The notes under the pieces: model-generated
Database searches by the model: none
Told to the model about the DNA's origin: nothing
What the model saw: only the letters and a program-made list of their open reading frames with translations
Assembly: GCA_963728045.1 (NCBI GenBank)
Contig: CAVSIE010000002.1
Location: 124,001-188,000, forward strand
DNA length: 64,000 nt
Reading direction: 5' to 3'
Source: VRUE01 sp963728045
Lineage (GTDB): Bacteria > Actinomycetota > Thermoleophilia > Solirubrobacterales > 70-9
Shown: positions 1-8,848 of the stretch, piece by piece
Layout of the letters: every line of letters starts with the position of its first letter
How positions within the stretch are numbered: position 1 is the first letter of the stretch
Made by a program: the position numbers and the translations under genes

Positions 1-439
1 CACGTGGACTGGTCAGGCTCTGGCCCCAGACTGGGTCGTAGCGAAAGTCGCGCATGCGAGCGACCCGGGCGAGGCGCTCGATTCGGCGCCGGCCGACCAG
101 GTCGCGGACTGTGGATGCCGCAGTGTTATCCGAGCGGCGGATCATCGGGCCGAGCAGCACCCGGTCACGATCGGAGAGGCCTGCATCGTGGCGCTTGCGC
201 AGATGGGCGACGAGCAGCATCACCTTGAAGACGCTCGCAGCCGGAGCAGTCCGGGCCCGGTGTAAGCCACGGAGCCGCCCCCGGGGGTCGATCACCGCGA
301 AGGCGACGTCTCCGGCGCGGTGACTCGCGTAGCGCCTGGCCTCGGCGACATGCGGGCGCCAGCGTGCGGGCTTCGGCTCCACCGACTCGGTGGCGCCGGC
401 ACATCCGATCACGGCCAAGCAGACGAGCAGAGACGGCAC
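1..439 (-). CDS. Serine hydrolase, class A beta-lactamase-like lipoprotein (3' end outside window)
   Basis: A GTG at 439 lies one base after the stop of the DsbA-like gene, and the frame stays open to the window edge (146 residues seen). The N-terminus is a short lipoprotein signal ending LAVIGCAG with the lipid Cys at residue 13. The next domain has SVFK at 69-72 (the SxxK nucleophile/lysine pair) and SDN at 103-105, spaced as in class A beta-lactamases and related serine hydrolases. The KTG motif would lie beyond the window. A cell-surface penicillin-recognising hydrolase is inferred; whether it cleaves beta-lactams cannot be told. It is probably co-transcribed with the upstream thiol oxidoreductase. 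Confidence 0.75.
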   Translation of the reverse strand, partial: MPSLLVCLAVIGCAGATESVEPKPARWRPHVAEARRYASHRAGDVAFAVIDPRGRLRGLHRARTAPAASVFKVMLLVAHLRKRHDAGLSDRDRVLLGPMIRRSDNTAASTVRDLVGRRRIERLARVARMRDFRYDPVWGQSLTSPR

Positions 440-440
440 G

Positions 441-959
441 CTAAGTCAGCGCTTCGACCAGGGAGGATGCGTCGTAGGCGCCGTAGTGGCGGACGCCGTT
501 GACGAAAAAGGTCGGGGTGCCGGTGGCGGCACTCTCTTCAGCAGACCTGACGTCGCGGGCGACCCGCTCGCGCCAGGAGCCGGCCTCCAGCTCGGTGGCG
601 ATCCGCTCAGCGTCGAGGCCGAGCTCGCGACCGACCTCGAGGATCGTCTCCGCTGAGAGCTTCGGCTGGGCGGCGAAGAGGGCGTCGTGGTACTCCCAGA
701 AGCGTCCCTGGGCCGCGGCCCCCTCACTGGCCTCGGCGGCAAGCGGCGCCAACGGGTGGCGCTCGGGAATCGGCAGGTGACGGAAGCCGAAGACGAGCCG
801 CTCGCCGAGCCGCTCGCGCACGCGCCGGAGCACCGATTGGGCGCCGAGGCAGAAGGGGCACTGGAAGTCCCCGAACATGACCAGCTCCAGCGGGCTCCCC
901 CACTCGCCACGGATGTGGTCGAGCTCTTTTTCCAGGGGAGGAGTGAGCCGGTCGTCCAC
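441..959 (-). CDS. DsbA-like thioredoxin-fold oxidoreductase
   Basis: A 172-residue thioredoxin_4/DsbA-type protein. The redox motif CPFC follows GDFQ near residue 33, and the cis-proline loop GTPTFFVNG lies near 148. No signal peptide is visible, so a cytoplasmic location is likely; similar domains are also found fused to NhaA antiporters. GTG start with TAACAT 7 nt upstream fits a leaderless transcript. It is divergent from a Na+/H+ antiporter with a very short shared promoter region, and is followed at 1 nt by the serine hydrolase. A protein disulfide or peroxide-linked reductase role is inferred from the family. Confidence 0.85.
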   Translation of the reverse strand: MDDRLTPPLEKELDHIRGEWGSPLELVMFGDFQCPFCLGAQSVLRRVRERLGERLVFGFRHLPIPERHPLAPLAAEASEGAAAQGRFWEYHDALFAAQPKLSAETILEVGRELGLDAERIATELEAGSWRERVARDVRSAEESAATGTPTFFVNGVRHYGAYDASSLVEALT

Positions 960-966
960 TTACGCG

Positions 967-972
967 ATGTTA
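967..972 (-). promoter_or_regulatory. Leaderless -10 box TAACAT for DsbA-like gene
   Basis: TAACAT on the minus strand ends 7 nt before the GTG at 959; no Shine-Dalgarno is present. It matches the TANNNT-N6/7-start pattern seen at many genes in this window. Confidence 0.5.
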
Positions 973-979
973 TGCGCCA

Positions 980-2518
980 GTGGGGAACATCGAGCACGTC
1001 CTGCTGTTGCTGCTGGCCGCGGTCCTGCTGGTCCGCATCGCCGAGTTCGGCAGGATCCCGGCGCCGATCGTCCTCGTGCTCGGCGGGCTCGCGATCGCGC
1101 TGGTCCCCGGCCTGCCCGAGTTCGAGCTCGACCCCGACGTCATCTTCCTGATCTTCATCCCGCCGCTCGTGCACGCCGCCGGGTGGTCGGCATCGGTCCG
1201 CGAGCTGCGGGCGGTGCGCAAGCCGCTGGCGCTGATGGCCTTCGTCCTGGTCTTTATCTCGGCGGCAGTCGTCGCCGTCGTCGCCCACACGCTGGTGCCG
1301 GGGCTGGGCTGGGCCGCCGCCGCAGTGCTCGGCGCCGTGCTCGCCCCCACCGACACGGTGGCGGCGATCTCGATCTTCCGCCGCCTCGGAGCACCCGAGC
1401 GCGTGCGGCTCCTGGTCGAGGGGGAGTCGATGCTCAACGACGCCACCGCCCTCGTTCTCTACGGGATCGCGGTCGGCGTCGCCACCGGCGACGCCTTCAG
1501 CCTCGGCGGCGCGAGCCTCGACTTCGTCGCCGTCTCCGCCGGTGGCCTGCTGGTCGGCCTCGCGGTGGGCTGGCTCTCGACCGTCGTGGTCCGCCGCCAG
1601 ACCGATGCGGCGCTGGTCACCGTGCTCACCGTGCTGACCGCCTATGGCGCCTACATCGGCGCCGAGGAGCTGCACGTCTCCGGCATCCTGGCGGCGGTGG
1701 TCGCCGGCATCTACACCGGCTACCAGTCTCCCAAGACCCTCGATGCCGACACCCGGCTCAGCGCCGTCGCCTTCTGGGGCGTCTTCGTCTTCGTCCTGGA
1801 GACGGCTCTCTTCGTCCTGCTCGGCCTGCAGTTGCCGAGCATCGTCGACACGCTCGAGCAGACCTCCTCCGGGATCGGCCAGTTGCTCTGGCCCGCCGCC
1901 GCGATTGCCCTCGCCGCGATCGGCACCCGGCTGGCCTTCGTCTTCGCGATGAGATCGGACGCGGGCGAGACCGCGGGCCAGCGCTTCGCGGTCGGTTGGA
2001 GCGGGATGAAAGGAGCGATCTCCCTGGCCGCGGCGCTGGCGGTGCCGCTCAGCGTCGATGCCCGTCCGCAGATCGTCTTCCTCTGCTTCGCGCTGATCCT
2101 CGTCACCCTGGTCGGTCAGGGCCTGACGCTGCCCTTCGTCATCCGCGCGCTGGGGCTGGAGCAGCCGCGTCGCTGGAGCGACGAGGAGGCGGTGGCACGA
2201 ATGGAGGCGGCACAAGCCTCGCTCGACCGGCTCGACGAGATCGAAGAGGAGGACCTAGCCGACGAGGCGCAGTTGCGCCGGCTGCGCGACCTCTACCGCG
2301 CCCGCTTCCGCATGTGCGCGGCGGTGCTCGGCGGCGAGGATCCCGAGACCGCCGCCCGCCAGGAGCGCCTCGCCGACTACGGCCGCCTGCGCCGCGAGCT
2401 GATCGGTGTGGAGCGGGAAGAGCTGCTGGCGCTGCGCGACGAGGGCAGGCTGCGCGACGCGACCCTGCGCCAGGTCCAGCGCGACCTCGACCTCGAGGAG
2501 GCGAAGATCCGTTCCTAG
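980..2518 (+). CDS. CPA1-type Na+/H+ antiporter
   Basis: A 512-residue polytopic membrane protein of the monovalent cation:proton antiporter-1 family. Family signatures are visible: LAPTDTVAAI in the ion-binding region and LVEGESMLNDATALVLY shortly after. About 12 hydrophobic segments span residues 5-400, followed by a charged cytoplasmic tail of about 110 residues with repeated acidic/arginine helices. Expected role: exchange of Na+ (or K+) for H+ in pH and salt homeostasis. GTG start at 980; its promoter must overlap that of the divergent DsbA-like gene. Confidence 0.92.
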   Translation: MGNIEHVLLLLLAAVLLVRIAEFGRIPAPIVLVLGGLAIALVPGLPEFELDPDVIFLIFIPPLVHAAGWSASVRELRAVRKPLALMAFVLVFISAAVVAVVAHTLVPGLGWAAAAVLGAVLAPTDTVAAISIFRRLGAPERVRLLVEGESMLNDATALVLYGIAVGVATGDAFSLGGASLDFVAVSAGGLLVGLAVGWLSTVVVRRQTDAALVTVLTVLTAYGAYIGAEELHVSGILAAVVAGIYTGYQSPKTLDADTRLSAVAFWGVFVFVLETALFVLLGLQLPSIVDTLEQTSSGIGQLLWPAAAIALAAIGTRLAFVFAMRSDAGETAGQRFAVGWSGMKGAISLAAALAVPLSVDARPQIVFLCFALILVTLVGQGLTLPFVIRALGLEQPRRWSDEEAVARMEAAQASLDRLDEIEEEDLADEAQLRRLRDLYRARFRMCAAVLGGEDPETAARQERLADYGRLRRELIGVEREELLALRDEGRLRDATLRQVQRDLDLEEAKIRS

Positions 2519-2536
2519 CGGGCCAATGCAGGGCGC

Positions 2537-2542
2537 TACGGT
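2537..2542 (+). promoter_or_regulatory. Leaderless -10 box TACGGT
   Basis: TACGGT followed by 6 nt (GAGTCG) and the ATG of the DUF5996 gene; no ribosome binding site. Typical leaderless arrangement. Confidence 0.55.
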
Positions 2543-2548
2543 GAGTCG

Positions 2549-3475
2549 ATGACGTCCTCCGACCTGTGGCCATCCGTCTCTTACGAAGACTGGAGCGAGA
2601 CCTGCGACACGCTTCACGCGCATACGCAGGTGCTGGGGAAGATCGCCGCGACGCTGACGCCACCCGAGCCACAGCTCCAACACGCCGCGCTGCGCTTGAC
2701 CGCACGGGGCTGGGAAACGGGACCGCTGCCGGCGCCCGACGGCTCGGGAGCTCTCGTCGTCGCGCTGGACCTGCACGCGCACGAGGCTGTGGTCGAGCAC
2801 AGCGACGGTCGCGGCGCGAGCATCCCTCTGACCCCGAACCGGACAGTGGGCTCTGTCACCCGCGAGCTGATGAAGACGGTGGCTGACCTGGTTGGCGCCA
2901 TCGAGATCGACCCGACGCCGCAGGAGGCGCCATGGAGCGTCTCGCTCGACGAGGACGAGGAACATGCGAGCTATGACCCCGACCGGGTCGCTTCCTACCA
3001 CGGTGCCGCGACTCAGGCCGCGCTCGTGCTGGCTGCCTTCAGGGCGCCTTTCCGCGGCCGGTCCTCACCGGTCAACGCCTGGTGGGGCTCGTTCGACCTC
3101 GCCGTGAACCTCTACTCCGGGGTCGCGGCCGACCCTCCCTCGGACGACTTCATCATGCGCAACTCGATGGACTCCCAGGAGGTGGCTGTGGGTTGGTGGC
3201 CCGGCGACCCCAAACTGGGCAAGGCAGCGTTCTACGCTTACGCCCACCCAGCGCCGGAGGGGTTCGAGGACGGCTCCCTCTCTCCGGCGGCCGCGCGTTG
3301 GAACAGCGAGCTCGGCCTCTACGTCCTCGAGTGGGACGACGTGCGCGCCAGCGACGATCCGCATGCGTTCGCGCTCGAATTTGCCCGCTCGGCGTTCCAG
3401 CACGCATGTCTCGTCTGCGGCTGGGACACGGGGTTGGCCGCGAGCGCCGAGGGCGCACCGCCACCGGTCGCATAG
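2549..3475 (+). CDS. DUF5996 family protein
   Basis: A 308-residue soluble protein recognised as DUF5996 from its start (WPSVSYEDWSETCDTLH) and the central block with NAWWGSFDLAVNLYSG, MRNSMDSQEVAVGWWPGD and FYAYAHPAPEGF. The family is widespread in soil bacteria and has no established function. No signal peptide or membrane segment is seen. It is transcribed alone from a leaderless promoter between the antiporter and glutamate decarboxylase, and the neighbours give no functional hint. Confidence 0.85.
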   Translation: MTSSDLWPSVSYEDWSETCDTLHAHTQVLGKIAATLTPPEPQLQHAALRLTARGWETGPLPAPDGSGALVVALDLHAHEAVVEHSDGRGASIPLTPNRTVGSVTRELMKTVADLVGAIEIDPTPQEAPWSVSLDEDEEHASYDPDRVASYHGAATQAALVLAAFRAPFRGRSSPVNAWWGSFDLAVNLYSGVAADPPSDDFIMRNSMDSQEVAVGWWPGDPKLGKAAFYAYAHPAPEGFEDGSLSPAAARWNSELGLYVLEWDDVRASDDPHAFALEFARSAFQHACLVCGWDTGLAASAEGAPPPVA

Positions 3476-3546
3476 ACGCCACTTACGAGTGCCTCGGCTA
3501 GGCTCAGCCGACACCCGGCCCGCCCCCCGAGCAGATCGAAGGAGCC

Positions 3547-4923
3547 ATGAAAAAACCCACCAGCGCCGAGCAGGAGGCGAAGCTCTACGGCAACCGCTTC
3601 CTCACCGAAGACGCCCCCGACAAGGAGTTCCCCAGCGGCGGCATGCCCGCCCTCGACGCGATGCGCCTCGTCGACGAGGAACTGGTGCTGGAGGGCGACC
3701 CGTGGCGCAACCTGGCGACCTTCGTTACGACCTGGATGGAGCCCGAGGCGCAACGGATCATCGGCGAGAACCTCTACCGCAACTTCATCGACCACGCCGA
3801 GTACCCGATCTCCGCCGAGATCGAGCAGCGTTGCGTGCGCATGCTCGCCGACCTCTACCACGCGCCCGGCGAGACGACCGGCGCCCGCACCCAGGGCTCC
3901 TCGGAGGCGATCATGCTCGGCGCGCTCTCGCTGAAGTGGAAGTGGAAGCAGCGCCGCGAAGCCGAATCGAAGCCGGTCGACAAACCGAACCTGATCTTCG
4001 GCGGCGACGTCCACGTGGTCTGGGAAAAGTTCTGCCGCTACTTCGACGTCGAACCGCGGATCGTCCGTCTCCAGGAAAACAAGTACGTGATCGGTCCCGA
4101 AGACGTCGGACCCCACATCGACGAGAACACGATCGGCGTCGCCGCCGTCCTCGGCACCACCTTTACCGGCCACGCCGACGACATCGTCGGGATCAACAAG
4201 CTGCTGGTCGACCTCAAGGGCGACAAAGGTCTCGACGTCCCACTCCACATCGACGCCGCCAGCGGCGGCTTCGTCTGGCCCTTCCTCTACCCCGACTCGG
4301 AGTGGGACTTCCGGCTCGAGCAGGTCCGCTCGATCAACGTCTCCGGCCACAAGTTCGGGCTCGTCTATCCCGGCATCGGCTGGCTCGTCTTCCGCGAGAA
4401 ATCCGACCTCGCCGAGGACCTCGTCTTCTACGAGAACTACCTCGGCAAAACCGATGCGACCTTCACCCTCAACTTCTCCACCGGCGCCTCGATGGTGCTC
4501 GCCCAGTACTACAACTTCGTCCGCTTCGGGCGCGATGGCTACACGTTCGTGATGAGGGCGATGGAGGAGAACGCGCGAGCGCTAGCCGGCAAGCTGGAAG
4601 CGATGGGGGACTTCGAGCTGATCGGCGCCGACAAGGAGCAGCTGCCCTTGGTCGCCTTCAAGCTCAGCGGGGAGAAGCCCTATGACGAGTTCGACGTCTC
4701 CTGGCAGCTCTCCGCCGAGCGCGGCTGGATGCTGCCCGCCTACACGATGCCGCCGAACGCCGAGGACGTGACGATCATGCGGGCGCTGGTCAAGCAGACC
4801 CTGAGCCGCGCTCAGGTCGACCGGCTCGCCGACGACATCGCCGAGGCCTGCGCGACGCTCGAGAAGAAGGGCGGCGCCCACGCTTCCGAGCGCAAGCAGG
4901 TCAAGGCCGGCCCCGGGTACTGA
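3547..4923 (+). CDS. gadB: Glutamate decarboxylase (PLP-dependent)
   Basis: A 458-residue group II PLP decarboxylase, the usual GadA/B length. Visible signatures are ENLYRNFIDHAEYP, TQGSSEAIMLG, HIDAASGGFVWPF and the PLP-binding SINVSGHKFG with Lys at about residue 269. It should convert L-glutamate to GABA and CO2, consuming a proton, and so contributes to acid tolerance or GABA production. A Shine-Dalgarno sequence (GAAGGAGCC) lies just before the ATG. No glutamate/GABA antiporter sits beside it. The C-terminal tail has lysine and histidine near the end, as in GadB. The last 23 nt overlap tail-to-tail with the next minus-strand gene. Confidence 0.95.
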   Translation: MKKPTSAEQEAKLYGNRFLTEDAPDKEFPSGGMPALDAMRLVDEELVLEGDPWRNLATFVTTWMEPEAQRIIGENLYRNFIDHAEYPISAEIEQRCVRMLADLYHAPGETTGARTQGSSEAIMLGALSLKWKWKQRREAESKPVDKPNLIFGGDVHVVWEKFCRYFDVEPRIVRLQENKYVIGPEDVGPHIDENTIGVAAVLGTTFTGHADDIVGINKLLVDLKGDKGLDVPLHIDAASGGFVWPFLYPDSEWDFRLEQVRSINVSGHKFGLVYPGIGWLVFREKSDLAEDLVFYENYLGKTDATFTLNFSTGASMVLAQYYNFVRFGRDGYTFVMRAMEENARALAGKLEAMGDFELIGADKEQLPLVAFKLSGEKPYDEFDVSWQLSAERGWMLPAYTMPPNAEDVTIMRALVKQTLSRAQVDRLADDIAEACATLEKKGGAHASERKQVKAGPGY

Positions 4924-5509
4924 GCGCGTCGCGACGCACGCGAAGTCGCCATCGCCTTTCCGGGAAGGCGATCAAGCTGCCGCCCTGCCCGCGCTGACAG
5001 ACGGCGCAATAGATCACGTAGGAGTAGATGCCGGGCCTCAGGTCAGGGATCTGGAAGTCGAGCACGTAGCGCGGCGGTTCGACTGGGCCGTGGCCAAAGC
5101 CGCCGCCGAAGTACCCCCCGCCACTAGCCTCAGCCTGCGCCGGTTTCGCCCAGCCGAGCAGGGTGAAGGGCGCCCGGCGGGGCGGCCCGGAAGCCTGCGG
5201 CGTGCAGAGCCTCCTCGGTCCGCACCGGTGCGGCCTCGGGACCTTCGCGATCGGCACGAGCGAGACCGGAAACGAGGGCGGAGGCAGCTCGACGCCGGGC
5301 ATGCAGACACCGCTCCGGTCGCCCTGGGGACCCTCGCAGGGCGGGAAGCAGAAGCCGCAGCCGATGGTCAGCTCGACCGGGTCGCCGGGAACGCCGGCCG
5401 AGCGGCTGGCCTCTTCGACTCCGACGTCCGCCCCAGCCGGCGCGGGTACGGACAGGGCGGCGGCGGCAAGCAGCAGCGATACGCGATATCTGCCTAGTGG
5501 GAAGTTCAT
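4901..5509 (-). CDS. Secreted cysteine/proline-rich hypothetical protein
   Basis: A 202-residue exported protein. The chosen ATG at 5509 opens a clear signal peptide (MNFPLGRYRVSLLLAAAALS, cleavage near AGADV). A longer open frame upstream would run through the divergent FMN-binding gene, so it is rejected. The mature part has cysteine pairs (GCGFCFPPC, CGPRRLC, YCAVC), a glycine-rich patch and a C-terminal region beginning LDFQIPDLRPGIYSYVIYC, which resembles a copper-binding-type or Ig-like beta fold ending in an arginine-rich tail. Function unknown. A family of similar actinobacterial secreted proteins probably exists, but I cannot name it. Confidence 0.65.
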   Translation of the reverse strand: MNFPLGRYRVSLLLAAAALSVPAPAGADVGVEEASRSAGVPGDPVELTIGCGFCFPPCEGPQGDRSGVCMPGVELPPPSFPVSLVPIAKVPRPHRCGPRRLCTPQASGPPRRAPFTLLGWAKPAQAEASGGGYFGGGFGHGPVEPPRYVLDFQIPDLRPGIYSYVIYCAVCQRGQGGSLIAFPERRWRLRVRRDALSTRGRP

Positions 5510-5566
5510 GCACGGGATACGCACGAAGGTCGATTTGAGGTCCCTTACTCCGGGTAGGCGACCGTC

Positions 5567-5956
5567 GTGGAGACCAAGCTCGACCAGCGCTTCAGCGATC
5601 CGGACGCGACTCCGACGGACTGGACGGACGCCCGCGAACGGGTCGAACGGGCGGAGCTGTTCTGGATCGCCACCGTGCGCGCTGACGGGCGCCCGCACGT
5701 CACTCCCCTGATCTCCGTCTGGCTCGACGACGCGGCCTATTTCTGTACGGGCGCCGACGAGCAGAAGGCGAAGAACCTCGCCCACAACCCGCGCTGCGTC
5801 CTGATGACCGGGTGCAACCAGCTCCGGGAGGGACTCGACGTGGTACTCGAGGGCGAGGCGGTTCGCGTCAGCGACGACGCCAAGCTGAGGCGAATCGCCG
5901 ACGCCTACGAGTCGAAGTACGGCAGCGAGTGGCGCTTCGACGGTCGACGCGACTGA
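5567..5956 (+). CDS. Pyridoxamine 5'-phosphate oxidase-like FMN split-barrel protein, probably C-terminally truncated
   Basis: A 129-residue protein with the PNPOx-like split barrel: AELFWIATVRADGRPHVTPLISVWLDD, FCTGADEQKAKNLAHNPRC and VVLEGEAVRV. In actinobacteria this family includes F420- or FMN-binding reductases, and the F420 biosynthesis genes at 57-63 kb make F420 use possible. Family members usually continue about 25-30 residues past the WRFD motif. Here a stop follows at once (RFDGRRD), so the last strands are missing through truncation or a frameshift. GTG start with TAGGCG 6 nt upstream, a near match to the leaderless box. Confidence 0.75.
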   Translation: METKLDQRFSDPDATPTDWTDARERVERAELFWIATVRADGRPHVTPLISVWLDDAAYFCTGADEQKAKNLAHNPRCVLMTGCNQLREGLDVVLEGEAVRVSDDAKLRRIADAYESKYGSEWRFDGRRD

Positions 5957-5972
5957 AGGGAGAGGCGATGAG

Positions 5973-7289
5973 ATGATCGCCGAGGGTGTCCGGCTGAAGG
6001 ATCGCTACCGGCTCGAGAGGCTTCTCGGCCGGGGCGGCATGGCGTCCGTGTGGCTCGCGAACGACGAGGTCCTCGATCGGCCGGTCGCGGTCAAGGTGCT
6101 CTCGGACACGATCGCCTCCGACCCCGAGTTCCTGGCCCGGTTCCGACGCGAGGCGCGGATCGCGGCGAGCCTTTCGCACCCGAACCTGATCGGTGTCTAT
6201 GACTACGCGGACGAGGAGGAACGGCCCTATCTCGTAATGGAGTACGTCTCCGGTGAGACCCTCACCGAGCGAATGTCGCAGGGCGCCGCGATCGATTGCG
6301 AGCGGCTCGCGCGCGAGCTCCTCGGGGCCCTCGCCCACATCCATGCCGCGGGGATCGTCCACCGGGACGTCAAGCCGCAAAACGTCCTGATCGGCCCCGA
6401 AGGCGACGCCAAGCTGATCGACTTCGGGATCGCGCTGCCCAAGGACGCGACCTCGCTGACCCGCACCGGACACCTGCTCGGCACCGCCCGCTACATCGCG
6501 CCGGAGGTGATGAGCGGCGAGCCCGCGACGGAGCGGGCGGACCTCTACTCGTGCGGGGTCCTGCTGCGCGACTGCGTCGGCGCGACCGGCCGCATCGGCT
6601 CGCTGGCGGACCGCCTCTCGGCGCCCGACCCCCAGGACCGGCCGCCCTCGGCCGCGGCCGCCGCGGCGCAGCTCGGCCGGACGGCCGCCGGGTCGGATCG
6701 TCCGACCGAGGCGTTCGTTCCACCTCCCCAGCCGACCGAGCCCTTCACCGTTGCGCCGGAGCCGCCCACACCTACACCCGACACCGGGCGTCCCCCACCC
6801 CTCGCCCGGCGCCCGGCCTGGGCGAGAGTCGCCGCCTTCACCGGAATCGCCGCCGGGCTCCTCGCCGCGATCCTGCTCGTCGCCGATGGGCCATCGGGGG
6901 ATGGCGGCGGGAAAGCCGATCGAAGCGCAACCGCAAGCAGCGGGAATGGTGGCGCGACGACGAACCGCGAGGAGACTGCGGCGACTCCGCCGGCGCCGGA
7001 AGGGAACGATCCTGCCCTGGGCAGCTCCCTCGACCAGGAAGGCTTCGAGCTGATCCAGGCGGGACGGCATGAAGAAGCGGTTCCGGTGCTGGAAGAAGCG
7101 GTTCGCGCTTTCCCAGCGGACACCGACGATTTGAACTACGCCTACGCCCTGTTCAACCTCGGCAACGCCCTGCGCCTCAGCGGGCGCCCAGAGGAGGCGA
7201 TCCCGGTGCTCGAACGCCGGCTGGAGATCCCCAACCAGACCGACGTAGTCAGCCGCGAGCTGGCCGCCGCTCGGAGCGCAGCAGGCTGA
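5973..7289 (+). CDS. Ser/Thr protein kinase with single TM segment and TPR-like tail
   Basis: A 438-residue PASTA-less PknB-type kinase. The glycine loop GRGGMASVW is at 19-27, catalytic Lys at 41, HRDVKPQN at 130-137, DFG at 151-153 and APE at 176-178. The C-lobe is short, with a compressed region after DLYSCGV. A Pro/Thr-rich linker (245-280) leads to one membrane segment at about 285-304, and an extracytoplasmic part ends in TPR-like helices (EGFELIQAGRHEEAVPVLEEA, YALFNLGNALRLSGRPEEAI). It should phosphorylate cytoplasmic targets in response to an external or protein-protein signal. A Shine-Dalgarno GGGAGAGGCGATGAG precedes the ATG, 16 nt after the FMN protein. Confidence 0.9.
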   Translation: MIAEGVRLKDRYRLERLLGRGGMASVWLANDEVLDRPVAVKVLSDTIASDPEFLARFRREARIAASLSHPNLIGVYDYADEEERPYLVMEYVSGETLTERMSQGAAIDCERLARELLGALAHIHAAGIVHRDVKPQNVLIGPEGDAKLIDFGIALPKDATSLTRTGHLLGTARYIAPEVMSGEPATERADLYSCGVLLRDCVGATGRIGSLADRLSAPDPQDRPPSAAAAAAQLGRTAAGSDRPTEAFVPPPQPTEPFTVAPEPPTPTPDTGRPPPLARRPAWARVAAFTGIAAGLLAAILLVADGPSGDGGGKADRSATASSGNGGATTNREETAATPPAPEGNDPALGSSLDQEGFELIQAGRHEEAVPVLEEAVRAFPADTDDLNYAYALFNLGNALRLSGRPEEAIPVLERRLEIPNQTDVVSRELAAARSAAG

Positions 7290-7298
7290 CAGCGCGAC

Positions 7299-7766
7299 TC
7301 AGCGTCCGGCGACGTGCAGCTCCAGCGCGTGGATCTGGCTCTGTCCGTAGGAGCCGGTCTGGACCGGGCCGGCGGCGCTGATCAGGTCGCCGGGACCGGG
7401 CAGCGGATCGGGCCGTAGGCCCTTGCGGACGTCGATCGCGGTCAGGCCGGGAAGGGTGATCCCCTGTGGGTCGACGATGACGAAGTGGGCGTCGCCGTCG
7501 CCGTCGGGGTCGACCCGCTCCACGTAGGCGATCCGCCCCTCGGTGGTGCGGCAGCTGGGCAAGTCGGGTGGGCAGCGCGCAGGAGTGACGGTGTCGGCAT
7601 CCGGTCCCTCCTGGCCCTGGGGAGACGATCGCTCGATCAGGGGCGACATCCTGGAGTCCGACGTGCCGTTCTCGTCCCCGCAGCCGGCGGCCATGGCGAG
7701 CGCCGCCACGCCTGCCAAAGCGAATGCCTTCCCGCTAACTGAACTCGATGACGCTGCGAATCCCAT
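7299..7766 (-). CDS. Small lipoprotein, unknown function
   Basis: A 155-residue lipoprotein with signal ending ALAMAAGC (lipid Cys near residue 29). The mature part (IAYVERVDPDGDGDAHFVIVDPQGITLPGLTAIDVRKGLRPDP) resembles an OB-type or hypothetical DUF with an acidic DPDGDGDAH loop that could bind calcium. The ATG at 7766 overlaps the end of the alcohol dehydrogenase gene by 32 nt. A TTG nearer the hydrophobic core is possible but leaves a very short signal. It is probably the last gene of the SDR-formate dehydrogenase-alcohol dehydrogenase operon. Confidence 0.65.
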   Translation of the reverse strand: MGFAASSSSVSGKAFALAGVAALAMAAGCGDENGTSDSRMSPLIERSSPQGQEGPDADTVTPARCPPDLPSCRTTEGRIAYVERVDPDGDGDAHFVIVDPQGITLPGLTAIDVRKGLRPDPLPGPGDLISAAGPVQTGSYGQSQIHALELHVAGR

Positions 7767-8841
7767 CCTGGGCCTTCATCAGCTCGAAGCCCCGGTTGAC
7801 CTCGTCGAGGGCGATTCGGTGCGAGATGAAGGGCTCGACGTCGATCTCACCGGCCAGGCAGCGCTCGATCAGCTGCGGCACCTGGTCGCGCCCCTTGACG
7901 CCGCCAAACGAGGAGCCGGCGACGCGGCGGCCGGTGATCAGGAAGCGAGGAACGACGTCGAGCGTCTCCCCCTTGCCGGCGACTCCGGCGATCGTGCACA
8001 GCCCCCACCCCATGCGCGCCGCTTCGACCGCCTGGCGCATCACGGCGACGTTGCCGGTCGCCTCGAAGGTGTAGTCGGCGCCGAAGCCGCCGGTCATCTC
8101 GAGGACCTGCTCGACCGCGCCCTCGCCGCCCTCGAGCACGTCCGTGGCGCCCTGCCCGCGGGCCAGCTCGAGCCGCTCCGGGGAGAGGTCGACGCAGACG
8201 ACTCGTTCGGCGCCCTGCAGCCGGCAGCCGGCGACCGCCCCCAGCCCGACCATCCCGGCGCCGAAGACAACGCAGGTGCTGCCGGGCTGAACCGCCGCGG
8301 TGTTGATCGCCGCCCCGAGGCCGGTCGAGAGGCCGCAGGCGAAGAGGCAGGCGTGCTCGAACGGCGCCTCGGGGTCGATCTTGGCCAGGGCGATCTCCGG
8401 CATCACCGTGTACTCGGCGAAGGTCGAGCAGCCCATGAAGTGGCGGATCCCGTCCCCCTCGCGCGAGATGCGGGTGGCGCCGTCGGGGAGGTAGCCCTTG
8501 TTCTGCTGCTCGCGGATCGCCAGGCAGAGGTTGGTCCGCGGGTCGAGGCAGTGGACGCACTCGCCGCACTGGGGCGAGAAGAGGGTGACGACGTGATCGC
8601 CTGGGGCGAGGGAGGTGACATCCGGCCCGACCCGCTCGACCACACCGGCGCCCTCGTGGCCGAGCACCGTCGGCGCGTAGCCCGAGGGGTCGGCGCCGGA
8701 TGCGGTGTAGAGGTCGGTGTGGCAGACGCCGCAGGCGACGAGCCGAACCAGCGCCTCCCCGGCCTGCGGCTCGGCGAGCTCGACCTCCTGGACCGCGAGC
8801 GGCTCCCCGAACTCCTCGAGCACCGCCGCGCGCATCCTCAT
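7735..8841 (-). CDS. Zinc-dependent class III-type alcohol dehydrogenase
   Basis: A 368-residue medium-chain dehydrogenase. Catalytic zinc ligands are seen in ACGVCHTDL and GHEGAGVVE, the structural zinc lobe in CGECVHCLDPRTNLC, and the NAD motif in VVFGAGMVGLGAV. The length and SFGGVKGRDQVPQLIE tail fit the S-(hydroxymethyl)glutathione/mycothiol dehydrogenase branch or NDMA-type dehydrogenases of actinobacteria. It lies 7 nt downstream of formate dehydrogenase, which supports a thiol-linked formaldehyde or alcohol oxidation role. The substrate is inferred, not shown by sequence. Confidence 0.88.
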   Translation of the reverse strand: MRMRAAVLEEFGEPLAVQEVELAEPQAGEALVRLVACGVCHTDLYTASGADPSGYAPTVLGHEGAGVVERVGPDVTSLAPGDHVVTLFSPQCGECVHCLDPRTNLCLAIREQQNKGYLPDGATRISREGDGIRHFMGCSTFAEYTVMPEIALAKIDPEAPFEHACLFACGLSTGLGAAINTAAVQPGSTCVVFGAGMVGLGAVAGCRLQGAERVVCVDLSPERLELARGQGATDVLEGGEGAVEQVLEMTGGFGADYTFEATGNVAVMRQAVEAARMGWGLCTIAGVAGKGETLDVVPRFLITGRRVAGSSFGGVKGRDQVPQLIERCLAGEIDVEPFISHRIALDEVNRGFELMKAQDGIRSVIEFS

Positions 8842-8848
8842 CGGGCCA

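Noticed and set aside
446..2215. Very long minus-strand open frame opposite the antiporter
   Set aside because: Its composition is low-complexity (RRQGDRSFHPAP, EDQREAEEDD) and mirrors the antiporter codons; the antiporter and the DsbA-like gene explain both strands.
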